From Alkalinema sp. RU_4_3 (GTDB taxonomy: Bacteria > Cyanobacteriota > Cyanobacteriia > Leptolyngbyales > Leptolyngbyaceae): a stretch of DNA of 62,401 nt. Of the stretch, positions 37,965 to 46,950 are shown one piece after another. Within the stretch, counting starts at the first letter, position 1, and each line of letters starts with the position of its first letter. The stretch covers positions 1-62,401 of the forward strand of contig JAAUSA010000005.1 in assembly GCA_012031975.1 (NCBI GenBank). Direction: 5' to 3'. Position numbers and translations under genes: made by a program. Under the pieces are notes generated by a model. The model did no database searches. It had not been told where the DNA came from and saw only the letters and a list, made by a program, of their open reading frames with translations.

Positions 37965-38486
37965 ATGGATAGACGACAGATACTTCAACTTGGATTGGGA
38001 TTTGTGGGGACAGCCTGGATTTTCCGGACCCTGTTCAAACAAAACCAATTCGCCGCCGCTATGACAGAGGAGACCGCCATGAAACCGACTGAAGAAACAT
38101 TTGCCGTTGCCAAGACCGAGGAAGAATGGCGCGCCCAGCTCAGCCCTGAGGCCTACCAGGTGCTACGTAAGCATGGGACGGAGCGGCCTCGATCGAGTGA
38201 ACTCGACAAGGAATACGGCCCCGGTCGCTACGACTGTGCGGGTTGTGGCCAGCAGCTATTTGCAGCGGATACGAAGTTTGATAGTGGGACAGGTTGGCCG
38301 AGCTTTTGGCAGCCCTTGGAGGGGGCGATCGCTACGACCACGGACAAGTCTTTGTTCATGACCCGTGTGGAGGTGCATTGCAGTCGCTGCGGCGGACATT
38401 TGGGCCATGTGTTCAATGATGGTCCGGCTCCGACGGGGCTGCGCTACTGCATGAATGGGGTTTCGCTGAAGTACGAAAAAGCCTAA
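37965..38486 (+). CDS. msrB: peptide methionine-R-sulfoxide reductase
   Basis: Repairs oxidised methionine in proteins. Zinc Cys pairs are in DCAGCGQQL and CSRCGGHLGH; the catalytic Cys is in LRYCMNGVSL. GTGWPSFWQP is the family hallmark. The N-terminus (MDRRQILQLGLGFVGTAWIF) has twin arginines before a hydrophobic run, suggesting Tat export to the periplasm or thylakoid lumen. ATG 37965 has a good ribosome site (AAGGAG). Confidence 0.92.
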   Translation: MDRRQILQLGLGFVGTAWIFRTLFKQNQFAAAMTEETAMKPTEETFAVAKTEEEWRAQLSPEAYQVLRKHGTERPRSSELDKEYGPGRYDCAGCGQQLFAADTKFDSGTGWPSFWQPLEGAIATTTDKSLFMTRVEVHCSRCGGHLGHVFNDGPAPTGLRYCMNGVSLKYEKA

Positions 38487-38501
38487 GCGGTTTAACGGTA
38501 C

Positions 38502-38534
38502 AAAAACGCCGAGGGTTGACGCCCTCGGCGTTTT
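38502..38534. terminator. bidirectional terminator between msrB and GDSL gene
   Basis: AAAACGCCGAGGG and CCCTCGGCGTTTT are perfect complements separated by a short loop, with A and T runs at the two outer sides. It serves both convergent genes and is a strong Rho-independent terminator. Confidence 0.85.
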
Positions 38535-38541
38535 GTCGTCT

Positions 38542-39553
38542 CTACATGCTCTGGGATCGCAGAGCTTGACTCTGGGCGATCGTCTGGGGCTTGGCGGCGA
38601 GGCGCATTTCGGCGCGGGTCAGGGCGGTCTGCCAGACTTCGTAGCCCTGGGGCGACAGGTGAATGCCGTCGGTGGTCAGTTCGCCTCGAATCATGCCGTC
38701 GCTGTCGGTGAATTGCTGGTGCAGATCCAGGTAGGCCACACTATTGCGCTGGGCGATCGCGGCTATCCAGTTGTTGAGCTGGGCGATCCGGCGATTGTCA
38801 ATCAGCTTTGTGCGGGTGGGCAGGATCGACTGGACGACAATTTGGGCGCCGGGGTTTTGGGCCTGAAGGCGTTGGACGATGCCGTTGAGGTTGCGGAGGA
38901 TTTCGCGATCGCTGAGTCCCTTTTTGAGGTCGTTTACCCCGGCCATGACGTAGATTGTCTGGGGTTTCGCTTTAGCAAAGGCGGACAGACGGTTCAGGAT
39001 GCCGCCCGTGGTGTCGCCGGAGATGCCTTGGTTGAGCCAGATATGGTTACCAGGGAGCTGCTGTACGGGGTACCACTGGCTGAGGGAGTCGCCGACAAGG
39101 ACCGCCATGGAGCGCGATCCCTGGCCCCGTCCGGCGGCGCGGGCTCTAGGCAAGCAGCTTGCGCCACTGCTCGTAGGTGGGTTGGCCCTGGGCTTGGCTC
39201 CAGACCTCTTGGTAGCTGTTGGCGGGGAGTCTGGTGTAGAGGCGGCCAGCCTTAAGGGCGGTGAGACGCTGGTAGTATTGCTGAATGCCCGATCGCGGTA
39301 TGGCCGGAGCCACAGGGGCGAGATCCAGGCTCTCGGGCCGTTGGAAGAGCGTCGCCGAATTGGTGGGCACCTGGAGGCGCTGATTGGGGAGGGGACGATT
39401 GGGGCTGTAGCTGCGCTTTGCGGTCGGTCGGAAAACCTTCGCGGTGTCCGTCGGAGGCGTGGTAAGAGTAGGAGGAGCAGAGTAAGTCTGAGTCATGGGG
39501 GAGGGGGCTTCCACAAAAGCTTCTGTACCCAATAACAAGACTTTTTCTGCCAA
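38542..39553 (-). CDS. SGNH/GDSL-type hydrolase (frameshifted at ~39147)
   Basis: Predicted esterase/lipase-like hydrolase. The N-terminal frame (39553 to 39146) ends ...GQPTYEQWRKLLA, and the C-terminal frame starts ARAAGRGQGSRSMAVLVGDS. The catalytic Ser is in LVGDSLSQW, the block II Gly in QGISGDTTGGI, block III Asn in MAGVNDLKKG, and the Asp/His pair in TTDGIHLSPQGYEV. The two frames abut, so one gene with a single indel near 39147 is likely. The N-terminal ~130 residues are Pro/Thr-rich. An internal ATG (MTQTYSAPP) may be the real start. Confidence 0.75.
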
Positions 39554-39697
39554 TCAGGAAAATCTTCTGCAAAGAGGTATTTCCACGTAGGATCCCCCTC
39601 TTGTTTATCTTGTTAAAGCGAAGTCATTTCGACTATGATTTAACTAGATGGATTCCGTTAGTCACATTTTTCTAAAACGTCAGTGAGGTAACAAACC

Positions 39698-40168
39698 ATG
39701 GCAGCTATGAATATTGGAATGACTGACGAAGCCCGAGCGGAAATTGCGGCGGGATTGTCGCGGCTATTGGCCGATAGCTACACGTTGTATTTGAAGACCC
39801 ACAATTTCCATTGGAATGTTAAGGGTCCGATGTTTAATACATTGCATTTGATGTTTGAAACGCAATATACGGAGATGGCCTTGGCGGTGGATTTGATCGC
39901 TGAGCGCATTAGGGCACTGGGGTTTCCAGCACCGGGTACCTATAGCGAATATGCGAAGTTGACCACGATTCCTGAGACATCAGGGGTACCCAAGGCCGAA
40001 GAGATGATTCAGCTTTTGGTGGAGGGCCAGGAGTCGGTGGTGCGGACGGCGCGATCGATTTTCCCCGTTGTAGATGCGGCCCATGATGAGCCTTCGGCGG
40101 ATCTGCTGACCCAGCGGATGCAGTTGCATGAGAAGAATGCTTGGATGCTGCGGAGTCTGCTGGAATAG
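39698..40168 (+). CDS. dps: Dps-type DNA-binding ferritin-like protein
   Basis: Stores iron and protects DNA from peroxide as a 12-mer. The ferroxidase ligands are in LKTHNFHWNVKGPMFNTLH (His) and MFETQYTEMALAVDLIAERI (Asp/Glu). Length 156 aa is normal. Divergent from the GDSL gene by about 140 bp; the gap is AT-rich. Confidence 0.88.
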   Translation: MAAMNIGMTDEARAEIAAGLSRLLADSYTLYLKTHNFHWNVKGPMFNTLHLMFETQYTEMALAVDLIAERIRALGFPAPGTYSEYAKLTTIPETSGVPKAEEMIQLLVEGQESVVRTARSIFPVVDAAHDEPSADLLTQRMQLHEKNAWMLRSLLE

Positions 40169-40226
40169 TGAATGAGGGTGCGATCGCATTTCATTCGATA
40201 GGTTTGAAAGGCGATCGACCATCCGT

Positions 40227-42068
40227 TTAGATCACCCATTGCGGCAGGCGCCCATTGGCCTGAATCAAACGCCCCGCTGCTTGGCCGTCAATGGCGGCAC
40301 TAAACAGGAAGCCTTGGCCCAGGACACAGTCTAGGGTCTGAAGGTGACTTTGCTGGGAGAGGGTTTCGATGCCTTCGGCGATCACGGCCATGTTCATCTT
40401 TTGGGCTAGATGCATGACAGCCTGAACGATTTCGAGGCTTTTGGGATCATTGTCTAGGCTTTGGGTGAAGGAGCGGTCCAATTTGATGGCACTGATCGGA
40501 AACTGCTTGAGGGTAATGAGCGAGGAGTAGCCCGTACCAAAATCATCCAGGCTGAGTTGAATGCCCTGGGCACGGAGCTGGGCCAGCAGATTGCCCATGG
40601 AGGCGGATTCCTCCATCATCACACTCTCTGTAATTTCTAGGGTGAGGCAGCTGGCCTGGATTTGAGTGGTGCTTAGGGTCTGTTCAACCATGAATAGAAA
40701 GCCGGGATTCTTGAGTTGCAAGCTAGAGACGTTGACACTCATGGATAGCGGAATTTCTGCGTCTATTTCCTGATGCCAGGTTTTGAGCTGGGCGCAAGCT
40801 TCCGAGAGGACCCAAGCACCGATCGGAATAATCAAGCCCGTCTCTTCGGCGAGGGGAATAAAATCGTCGGGGGTGACGAGTCCTCGACTGGGATGGCGCC
40901 AGCGCAGCAATGCTTCAAACCCGGTGATTTTCTGGCTGCGCAGATCGATAATCGGCTGATAGTGGAGAACGAACTCTTGGCATTCTAGGGCCTGCTTGAG
41001 TTCAAATTCCAGCCGAAACTTAGGGACAATGCAGGCTGCAATATCAGTATTGAACACCTCATAGCAGCCCTGCCCCCGTTTTTTGGCGGCGTACATGGCG
41101 AGATCCGCATCCCGGAGTAGTTCTTCCGGGATATGATAGTCGTCATTGCTAATGGCAATGCCGATACTAGCGGTGGTAAAAATTTTCTGGTTTTCCCAGG
41201 GGATCGGTGCGGAAAGGGCGATTTCAATGCGCTCAGCGATCTGGGTGGCATCTTGTATGCTGTGGATATTATTGAGGCAAATCACAAATTCATCCCCGCC
41301 AAGGCGGGCAATCTGATCGCTAGGCCGCAGGCAGAGTTCGAGGCGACGGGCAATTTCCGTCAGTAGGCGATCGCCCGCTATATGTCCAAGGCGATCGTTG
41401 GTGGTTTTGAATCCGTCTAGATCCAAGAACAGGACCGCAAATAGGTAGCTCGGATCGAATTGGGTTTTGGCAATGGCCCCTTCAAGCTGAGTCATCAGGG
41501 CGGCCCGATTGGGCAAGCCTGTCAGGGCATCATGGAAGGCACTGTAGGTGAGTTCCTCTTCGCTACGCTTGCGTTCGGTAATGTCGCGCAGGGTGGCAAG
41601 ATAGGCAAAGGCCCCTTCCCAAAGGGTACGGGAGAGCTTCATTTCAATGTTGCGGGTGGCCATGCCGCGCTCGGTCTTGCAGAGCATCTGAATTTCGATG
41701 GTATCGGTCATCTTGCAGGGCAAACGCATATCGAGGCCGAGCAGATCCTCCATCGGGTAGCCAAACAGAATTGAAGCGGCGGCATTGGAAAACAGCACAA
41801 TGCCTTCTCGGTTGAGGATTAAAATGCCATCGGCGGTGCCGTTAACGATCTGCTGCAGTCGCGCTTCGCTCTGGCGCAGGGTGGATTCAATGATCTTATG
41901 TTCAGTGATCTTTTTCTGAAGGGCCGCATTCATTTCTAGTAATGCAGCCGTGCGGAGGTGGACTGCTTTTTCTAGTTTTTCGTCGGAGCTAGAAGTATCT
42001 GTGAACTTGCCGTTGGTTCGAGATTCAATAGACAATCGATTTTCATGGAACTGAGCTTCATTTCGCAT
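40227..42068 (-). CDS. PAS-GGDEF-EAL cyclic-di-GMP enzyme
   Basis: Bifunctional c-di-GMP turnover protein, 613 aa. A helical N-terminus (to ~residue 60) and PAS domain (IVNGTADGILILNREGIVLF, residues ~70-170) are followed by the diguanylate cyclase GGDEF domain with intact ARLGGDEFVICL. Then the EAL phosphodiesterase domain with EALLRW, DDFGTGYSSL, AIKLDRSF and AEGIETL; metal/catalytic residues appear intact. No membrane segment, so it is cytosolic. Balance between synthesis and breakdown cannot be inferred. Single gene. Confidence 0.9.
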   Translation of the reverse strand: MRNEAQFHENRLSIESRTNGKFTDTSSSDEKLEKAVHLRTAALLEMNAALQKKITEHKIIESTLRQSEARLQQIVNGTADGILILNREGIVLFSNAAASILFGYPMEDLLGLDMRLPCKMTDTIEIQMLCKTERGMATRNIEMKLSRTLWEGAFAYLATLRDITERKRSEEELTYSAFHDALTGLPNRAALMTQLEGAIAKTQFDPSYLFAVLFLDLDGFKTTNDRLGHIAGDRLLTEIARRLELCLRPSDQIARLGGDEFVICLNNIHSIQDATQIAERIEIALSAPIPWENQKIFTTASIGIAISNDDYHIPEELLRDADLAMYAAKKRGQGCYEVFNTDIAACIVPKFRLEFELKQALECQEFVLHYQPIIDLRSQKITGFEALLRWRHPSRGLVTPDDFIPLAEETGLIIPIGAWVLSEACAQLKTWHQEIDAEIPLSMSVNVSSLQLKNPGFLFMVEQTLSTTQIQASCLTLEITESVMMEESASMGNLLAQLRAQGIQLSLDDFGTGYSSLITLKQFPISAIKLDRSFTQSLDNDPKSLEIVQAVMHLAQKMNMAVIAEGIETLSQQSHLQTLDCVLGQGFLFSAAIDGQAAGRLIQANGRLPQWVI

Positions 42069-42513
42069 AGCTATTTAAGTTTCCTTAGATCGGGAGGCAT
42101 TCTGCAAAGAGGCGTTGGGGTAGGTTAATATCACAACTAATTGCCTTTATTTTATTTAAAATTACCCTGCAGGGTTTTACCAACGCTTTTTATTTCTAGA
42201 AGACTAGGAGCACACTTAAATCTCTTCAAGAAATTATGCCCAGGCCTTGCTCAAATCAGAACAGGTCAAAAGTTAAGAGAATCTTACAAATGCCCAACTT
42301 TTTGATCCTCCAAGTTTAATTCATAAGAATTCCTAATCAAAATCAACCGATGCAATTAGCAAATCTAGGATAAATACGGTCATTCTGTAGAAAAACACCA
42401 TGAAGCGCTGAGCGATGAGGGCAGCGGGATCGTTTAAAACTTTACATTTCATGGCGCCAAACTGGGTAACCTATGGTTAAAAGCGCTACCCGCCCTTTTA
42501 ACTACCCAGGGAC
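42069..42513. other. intergenic region between divergent GGDEF-EAL and lipoprotein genes
   Basis: About 445 bp, AT-richer than its surroundings, between divergent starts. It must hold both promoters. No gene, RNA or clear repeat was recognised. Confidence 0.5.
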
Positions 42514-43566
42514 ATGACCACCCAGCATCTTACCCAATCTCATCTCTATATAAGGCTTTCAGGCCTCATCATCCAGACGATCGCCCTAGTCACCCTGCTG
42601 ACTGGCTGCCAGTCCAGGGTATCCGATCAGCAGCTCAAAGCCTGGCACCAGGAAGCTGTGGCCGAAAACGATCGCCTCACCCAGATCCAGTCCGCCGATC
42701 TTAGTAAGAACTGGCGTCTCACCGTCCAAGGCCAAGTCAACACCCCACTCACCCTCACCTGGCCCCAAATCCAAGCCAGCGCGAAAGACAGCTTCAATAG
42801 TCTCAAACCCTATCCCGATAGTCCCAGTACCCCTTCTAACTTTCGCGGGATTTCGGTCAATAGCTTGCTCGATCGTGCCGGGGTCCAAGCCGGGGCCACG
42901 GAGGTGACCATTGTGGCCTCGGATGCCTACTATGCCACCATGCCTCTTCGGGAATTTGTCCGCCAAGAGGGACTTTTGGCGATCGAAGAGAACGGTAAAC
43001 CAATTCGGCGCACGGATGGTGGACCGTTGCATTTAGTGTTTAATCACGGTGCCAAGGACCAAGAGGTCAAAGCTGTCCGCAATGAGTGGGTTTATTATGT
43101 AACCCATTTAATTATTGGGACAGAACCCCTTCGGCTGAAGGTAGGCAATGCAAAAACCCTGAATCGATTTGACTTAGAAAAGCTTCCCCGCCACACCATG
43201 ACAACCTTTGTCGGCTATAAAATCGGCTGGAGTGCTGAGCCTGTAAAGCTGGTCGGGGTGAAGCTGAAGGATGTACTCGACAGTCTAAACCTACAGCTTC
43301 CAACCAATGCCTTGATTAAGGTCCATCGCAAGGCCATGATCCCCAAGGAGGCACAAAAGACAGTGGTCCTGTCCGCCGATATACTCAAAAGCTGTGACGT
43401 GATGCTGGCCTATGGTTGGGGACCCGAAGCCCAAAATATCCCAGCTAGCAAAGGCGGTCCCCTCACCCTTGCCTACGGAAAAAATTGCACCAGCGACGCG
43501 GTAAAAAACCTAGCTTGGCTGCCCTTTGTCGAATCGATTACGGTGGAACCGGAGGTCAAGCCATGA
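42514..43566 (+). CDS. lipoprotein with two molybdopterin-oxidoreductase-like domains
   Basis: A 350-residue lipoprotein (lipobox LVTLLTGC). The mature part has two SUOX-type domains: residues ~75-210 (LTLTWPQIQAS, VSDNFRGISVNSLLDRAG-like block, VYYVTHLIIGTEPLRL) and ~230-345 (VKLVGVKLKDVLDSLNL, MLAYGWGPEAQNIPASKGG). In enzymes of this fold a Cys ligates Mo; no Cys is present at that place in the first domain, so it is probably a binding, not catalytic, protein. Its stop overlaps the start of the cyclase gene (ATGA), implying a joint function as the sensor of that cyclase. Confidence 0.75.
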   Translation: MTTQHLTQSHLYIRLSGLIIQTIALVTLLTGCQSRVSDQQLKAWHQEAVAENDRLTQIQSADLSKNWRLTVQGQVNTPLTLTWPQIQASAKDSFNSLKPYPDSPSTPSNFRGISVNSLLDRAGVQAGATEVTIVASDAYYATMPLREFVRQEGLLAIEENGKPIRRTDGGPLHLVFNHGAKDQEVKAVRNEWVYYVTHLIIGTEPLRLKVGNAKTLNRFDLEKLPRHTMTTFVGYKIGWSAEPVKLVGVKLKDVLDSLNLQLPTNALIKVHRKAMIPKEAQKTVVLSADILKSCDVMLAYGWGPEAQNIPASKGGPLTLAYGKNCTSDAVKNLAWLPFVESITVEPEVKP

Positions 43567-45047
43567 GAACATTTGCCTTTCGATCGATCCAGACGCGGAT
43601 TGTCCTGGCGATCACCCTATTAACCCTAATGGTCGTCACCGCCATGGTTTCTGTCTGGGCCAATACGGAAAAAGAGTTCTATCGCAGCCAAAAAATCCAA
43701 CAGGCCCAATCCTTCGCCGCCACCTTTGGCCAGAGTCTCCAGTTGGAACTCGGGGAGAAAAACTGGGCCAACATGCGCATTAAAATGAACCTCCTGATGC
43801 AGAGCAACGACGACTTCGTCTACGTCATGGCCGACGATCACCAGGAAAACCACCAAATCGTTGCGGCGGCCCCCGCGAATCTGGCGGGTCAATACATCAC
43901 CGATCTCGTCCCCGTCTCGGTCAGCAAACGCGCCATCCACTTTGACAAACCACCCCTCACCACCAGTCTTCAAGCTCGCATTGCCGAAACCTATCTGCTC
44001 CGAGACATCGAATTTCCAGCCGGGAAAATCCGTGCCCATCGAGGTGAACGGATTATCGAAGCCGCCATCGATATTCCCAATTCCAACAAACTCGATGCCG
44101 TCAGTGGCACCTTCCGCGTGGGCATTACGCTACGCCATCTAGAAACGCAGATTTTTAACGCCATTAAAAAAACATTGATTGTGGGCATTGTGGCACTCTT
44201 TGTGGGTATGCTTTCTGCCTATTACCTGGGCTGGATCTTAAGTCAACCGATTCTGCGTCTCCGGCAGAGTGCGGCCAAAATTGCCGCTGGTGACTTGAAT
44301 TATCGGGCACCGATTAATCGCAGGGATGAAATTGGTGCCCTAGCGCGATCGTTCAACGAGATGTCCGACTCCCTCCAAGCCTCCTTTGGCAAACTCCAAC
44401 GAACCCTCGATTCCTTCGAGCGCTTTGTCCCAGCTAAATTCCTCCAAGTCATCGCTCCTAGGGGGATTGAGAACATCACCGTCGGGGAATATGCCAAATA
44501 CAAGATGACAATTCTATTTTCTGATATCCGAGGCTATACCTCCCTATCCGAAACCCAAACCCCCGAAGAAATGTTTATTTTCCTCAATGAGTACCTTGCT
44601 TGTATGGGAAAGGCGATCGATCAAGAAGGTGGATTTATTGACAAATATATTGGTGATGCGATCATGGCCCTATTCGATGGGACCCATGCGGACGGAGCCT
44701 TACGGGCAGCGATCGCCATGCAGGAGGCCCTGGTTGTATTTAATCAAAAGCGTGTATCCCAGGGGTTACCCACCATCGCCTGCGGCGTCGGCATCCACCG
44801 AGGTGAAGTGATCATGGGCACCGTCGGCTTTTCTTCCTGCATCGATTCCACGGTAATTGGGGATGCTGTCAATGTTTCTTCCCGCGTTGAGGGCCTCACC
44901 AAGACCTATGATTGCAAAATCCTTGTCACCGACGCTATTCTAAAGGCGCTCAAGCATCCACAAAATTTCGATCTAGCCCTCGTAGACGAATCCGTTAAGG
45001 TCAAGGGCAAAGAACTCTCGGTCGGTCTCTACCGACTGAATATTTAG
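43563..45047 (+). CDS. HAMP-domain class III adenylate cyclase with periplasmic sensor
   Basis: Inner-membrane cyclase, 494 aa from ATG 43563 (longer frames exist but this start sits in the ATGA overlap). N-terminal TM (IVLAITLLTLMVVTAMVSVW), periplasmic domain to ~residue 200, second TM (TLIVGIVALFVGMLSAYYLG), HAMP (SAAKIAAGDLNYRAPINRRD) and catalytic domain with ILFSDIRGYTSLSE, DKYIGDAIMALF and STVIGDAVNVSSRVE. Metal and nucleotide residues are intact. It makes cAMP in response to an extracytoplasmic cue, possibly one bound by the preceding lipoprotein. Confidence 0.9.
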   Translation: MRTFAFRSIQTRIVLAITLLTLMVVTAMVSVWANTEKEFYRSQKIQQAQSFAATFGQSLQLELGEKNWANMRIKMNLLMQSNDDFVYVMADDHQENHQIVAAAPANLAGQYITDLVPVSVSKRAIHFDKPPLTTSLQARIAETYLLRDIEFPAGKIRAHRGERIIEAAIDIPNSNKLDAVSGTFRVGITLRHLETQIFNAIKKTLIVGIVALFVGMLSAYYLGWILSQPILRLRQSAAKIAAGDLNYRAPINRRDEIGALARSFNEMSDSLQASFGKLQRTLDSFERFVPAKFLQVIAPRGIENITVGEYAKYKMTILFSDIRGYTSLSETQTPEEMFIFLNEYLACMGKAIDQEGGFIDKYIGDAIMALFDGTHADGALRAAIAMQEALVVFNQKRVSQGLPTIACGVGIHRGEVIMGTVGFSSCIDSTVIGDAVNVSSRVEGLTKTYDCKILVTDAILKALKHPQNFDLALVDESVKVKGKELSVGLYRLNI

Positions 45048-45142
45048 TCCTCTAACCTAAGAGCTATTCCTCTAGCTAGTTGTGCGAAGTCCAGCCCGTG
45101 AGTAAGAATGAGGGAATTCGTTCCCTTGTTGCTGGCGCTGCT

Positions 45143-46231
45143 ATGAATTCCCTACCCCAACAGAACCGCTTTTGCTTTCCCGATAGTCTACGGGGACTGG
45201 CGGCCCTCTGGGTCTTTGGTCAACATCTTTGGGTCGATCGCCACACGGAGCACCTATTTCAATTGCTCCCGAGTGGGGTGAATCGAGTGGTGTTTCAGTT
45301 TGGCTATTTGGGGGTGCCGATCTTCTTTGTGATGAGTGGTTTCTTTATGGCGCATTCGCTGCGTCAGACTCAAGTGACTTGGCGATCGTTTCAATCCCTT
45401 CTGCTGAAGCGCTTCCTGCGGCTTAGTCCAGCCTATTATGTCTCGATTATCTTGGCGATTGGATGCGCGGCGATCGCGGCCCACTGGCGAGGTGCGCTCT
45501 ATTCCTTACCGAGTTGGAAGGATTGGCTCACCCACCTCACCTACCTGCAAGGCATCTTTCCTTCCAGCGTGATTAACGGCGTCTATTGGACCCTTTGCGT
45601 GGAGTTTCAGTTTTATCTGGTCTTTTGCCTTTTGTTGGGCGTGGCACAATGGCTAAAACAACGGTGGGAATGGCCACAGGCACCAGTCGTGGTTTTTAGT
45701 ATTGCGGCCCTAGGGTCTAGCCTCTGGCCAGCCAAGGTTTTGACGGATACATTTCCGATGCCAGGTCTATTTTTACCCCATTGGCACAGTTGTTTACTCG
45801 GGGCCTTTGCCTATTGGCTCTGGCAAAAGTCCTGCCCAACGGCAGTTTTCTATGGGTATGTCGGACTGCTGGGCTGTACAACGATCGCGACGCGCTCCCT
45901 GTTCACGGGCGTTGCCCTGCTGACTGCTATGGGTCTGGTATGGGTAGGCAGTCGCGATCGCATGGGTACCACGATGAATTGGCCTTGGTTGCAGTTTGTG
46001 GGGCTGACTTCCTACACGCTGTTTCTCACCCATGAACCTTTGCTGAAGCTGCTCTTCCCGATCGAGCATCGCTGGTTGGGTGAAGGGGTGGCGATCGATC
46101 TTGTATGCATTGTGGTCAATCTGCTGCTCTGTCTTGGATTGGCCCAATTTCTGCAATGCTGGGTGGAAAAGCCGAGTATTCGCTGGAGTCAGGAGATTCC
46201 CCAAAAATTAGGCCACTGGATTAACACCTAG
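45143..46231 (+). CDS. acyltransferase-3 (OafA-like) membrane protein
   Basis: Membrane O-acyltransferase of the acyltransferase-3 family with about ten hydrophobic segments. Signature blocks are DSLRGLAALWVFGQHLWV, GVPIFFVMSGFFMAHSL, LKRFLRLSPAYYVSIILAIG, and NGVYWTLCVEFQFYLVFCL. It would transfer an acyl group to a sugar on an exported polysaccharide. A GTG at 45080 is in frame; ATG 45143 is preferred. About 95 bp follow the cyclase. Confidence 0.85.
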   Translation: MNSLPQQNRFCFPDSLRGLAALWVFGQHLWVDRHTEHLFQLLPSGVNRVVFQFGYLGVPIFFVMSGFFMAHSLRQTQVTWRSFQSLLLKRFLRLSPAYYVSIILAIGCAAIAAHWRGALYSLPSWKDWLTHLTYLQGIFPSSVINGVYWTLCVEFQFYLVFCLLLGVAQWLKQRWEWPQAPVVVFSIAALGSSLWPAKVLTDTFPMPGLFLPHWHSCLLGAFAYWLWQKSCPTAVFYGYVGLLGCTTIATRSLFTGVALLTAMGLVWVGSRDRMGTTMNWPWLQFVGLTSYTLFLTHEPLLKLLFPIEHRWLGEGVAIDLVCIVVNLLLCLGLAQFLQCWVEKPSIRWSQEIPQKLGHWINT

Positions 46232-46321
46232 CAAGCTATGATTCGGGAAGGATCTGCTATCCCTCGGGGCTGAGCCATGGGGGCTGACCCAGGGACTAAT
46301 AGTGATTGTCATCAGCATGTT

Positions 46322-46645
46322 TCAAGCCACCTTGCGATAAATAGCGCAGAGGCGACTGGGTTTGAAAATCTTGGCTTGGAACATGAAGTTGGGTGGCACA
46401 TGGACAATCACATGATCCGCAGAGGTATGGAATTTCTCAAATTCTGCCAGCATCCCCTTTGGCGTCTCAGTGCTGTAGGGCAAAGGCTGAAACAACAGTT
46501 CCGTAAATTCCACTTGGGCAAACCCGCTATTCGTCGAAATCTGCTGAAGAAACGTTGGCTGCATCAGTAGTCCAAACAACGCTGTCTTCGCCTCCGAACT
46601 GAGGGAAAACTGACCATCGTAGGTTTCAATGATTTTGAGGCCCAT
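46322..46645 (-). CDS. hypothetical protein
   Basis: A 107-residue frame (MGLKIIETYDGQFSLSSEAK ... HVPPNFMFQAKIFKPS) with coding-like composition. No family, signal or membrane segment recognised. It stands alone between convergent neighbours, and its ribosome site is weak, so it is only moderately supported. Confidence 0.4.
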   Translation of the reverse strand: MGLKIIETYDGQFSLSSEAKTALFGLLMQPTFLQQISTNSGFAQVEFTELLFQPLPYSTETPKGMLAEFEKFHTSADHVIVHVPPNFMFQAKIFKPSRLCAIYRKVA

Positions 46646-46717
46646 GGGGTGCTGACCAAGAAATAGGTAATCCTATAACTTTAGTCTGAGGTGGCGATCG
46701 GCCCCCAAAACTACACA

Positions 46718-46756
46718 CTGCTTAATGTCTCCAATCTATACCCTGGAGTAGATTTT
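46718..46756 (+). repeat. 39-bp direct repeat, copy 1
   Basis: Matches copy 2 (48406-48444) at 37 of 39 bases, with the preceding GTGGCGATCG also similar. The dicarboxylate symporter gene lies between the two copies. Copy 2 precedes the DUF2887 gene by ~55 bp, so copy 1 could be the leftover 5' region of a lost paralogue. Confidence 0.8.
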
Positions 46757-46950
46757 CACGAAAGCTTGCCATACTACGATCGCCGCAGTTTATACCAAAC
46801 CGCTTTGAATAGGTACAGATCAGATTGCCAAAAGTCTTACGCAGCAGTAATTGTAGCTAGGACGATCTGTATCATTTTTTAGGGTGTTTGGTATTACGTT
46901 ATTGCCCATCACCCATGACCATCGGTAATGGCAATAAATTGGCTCTCACC

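Noticed and set aside
38533-39255. 240-codon plus-strand frame over the GDSL gene
   Set aside because: Antisense shadow; the minus strand carries all GDSL motifs.
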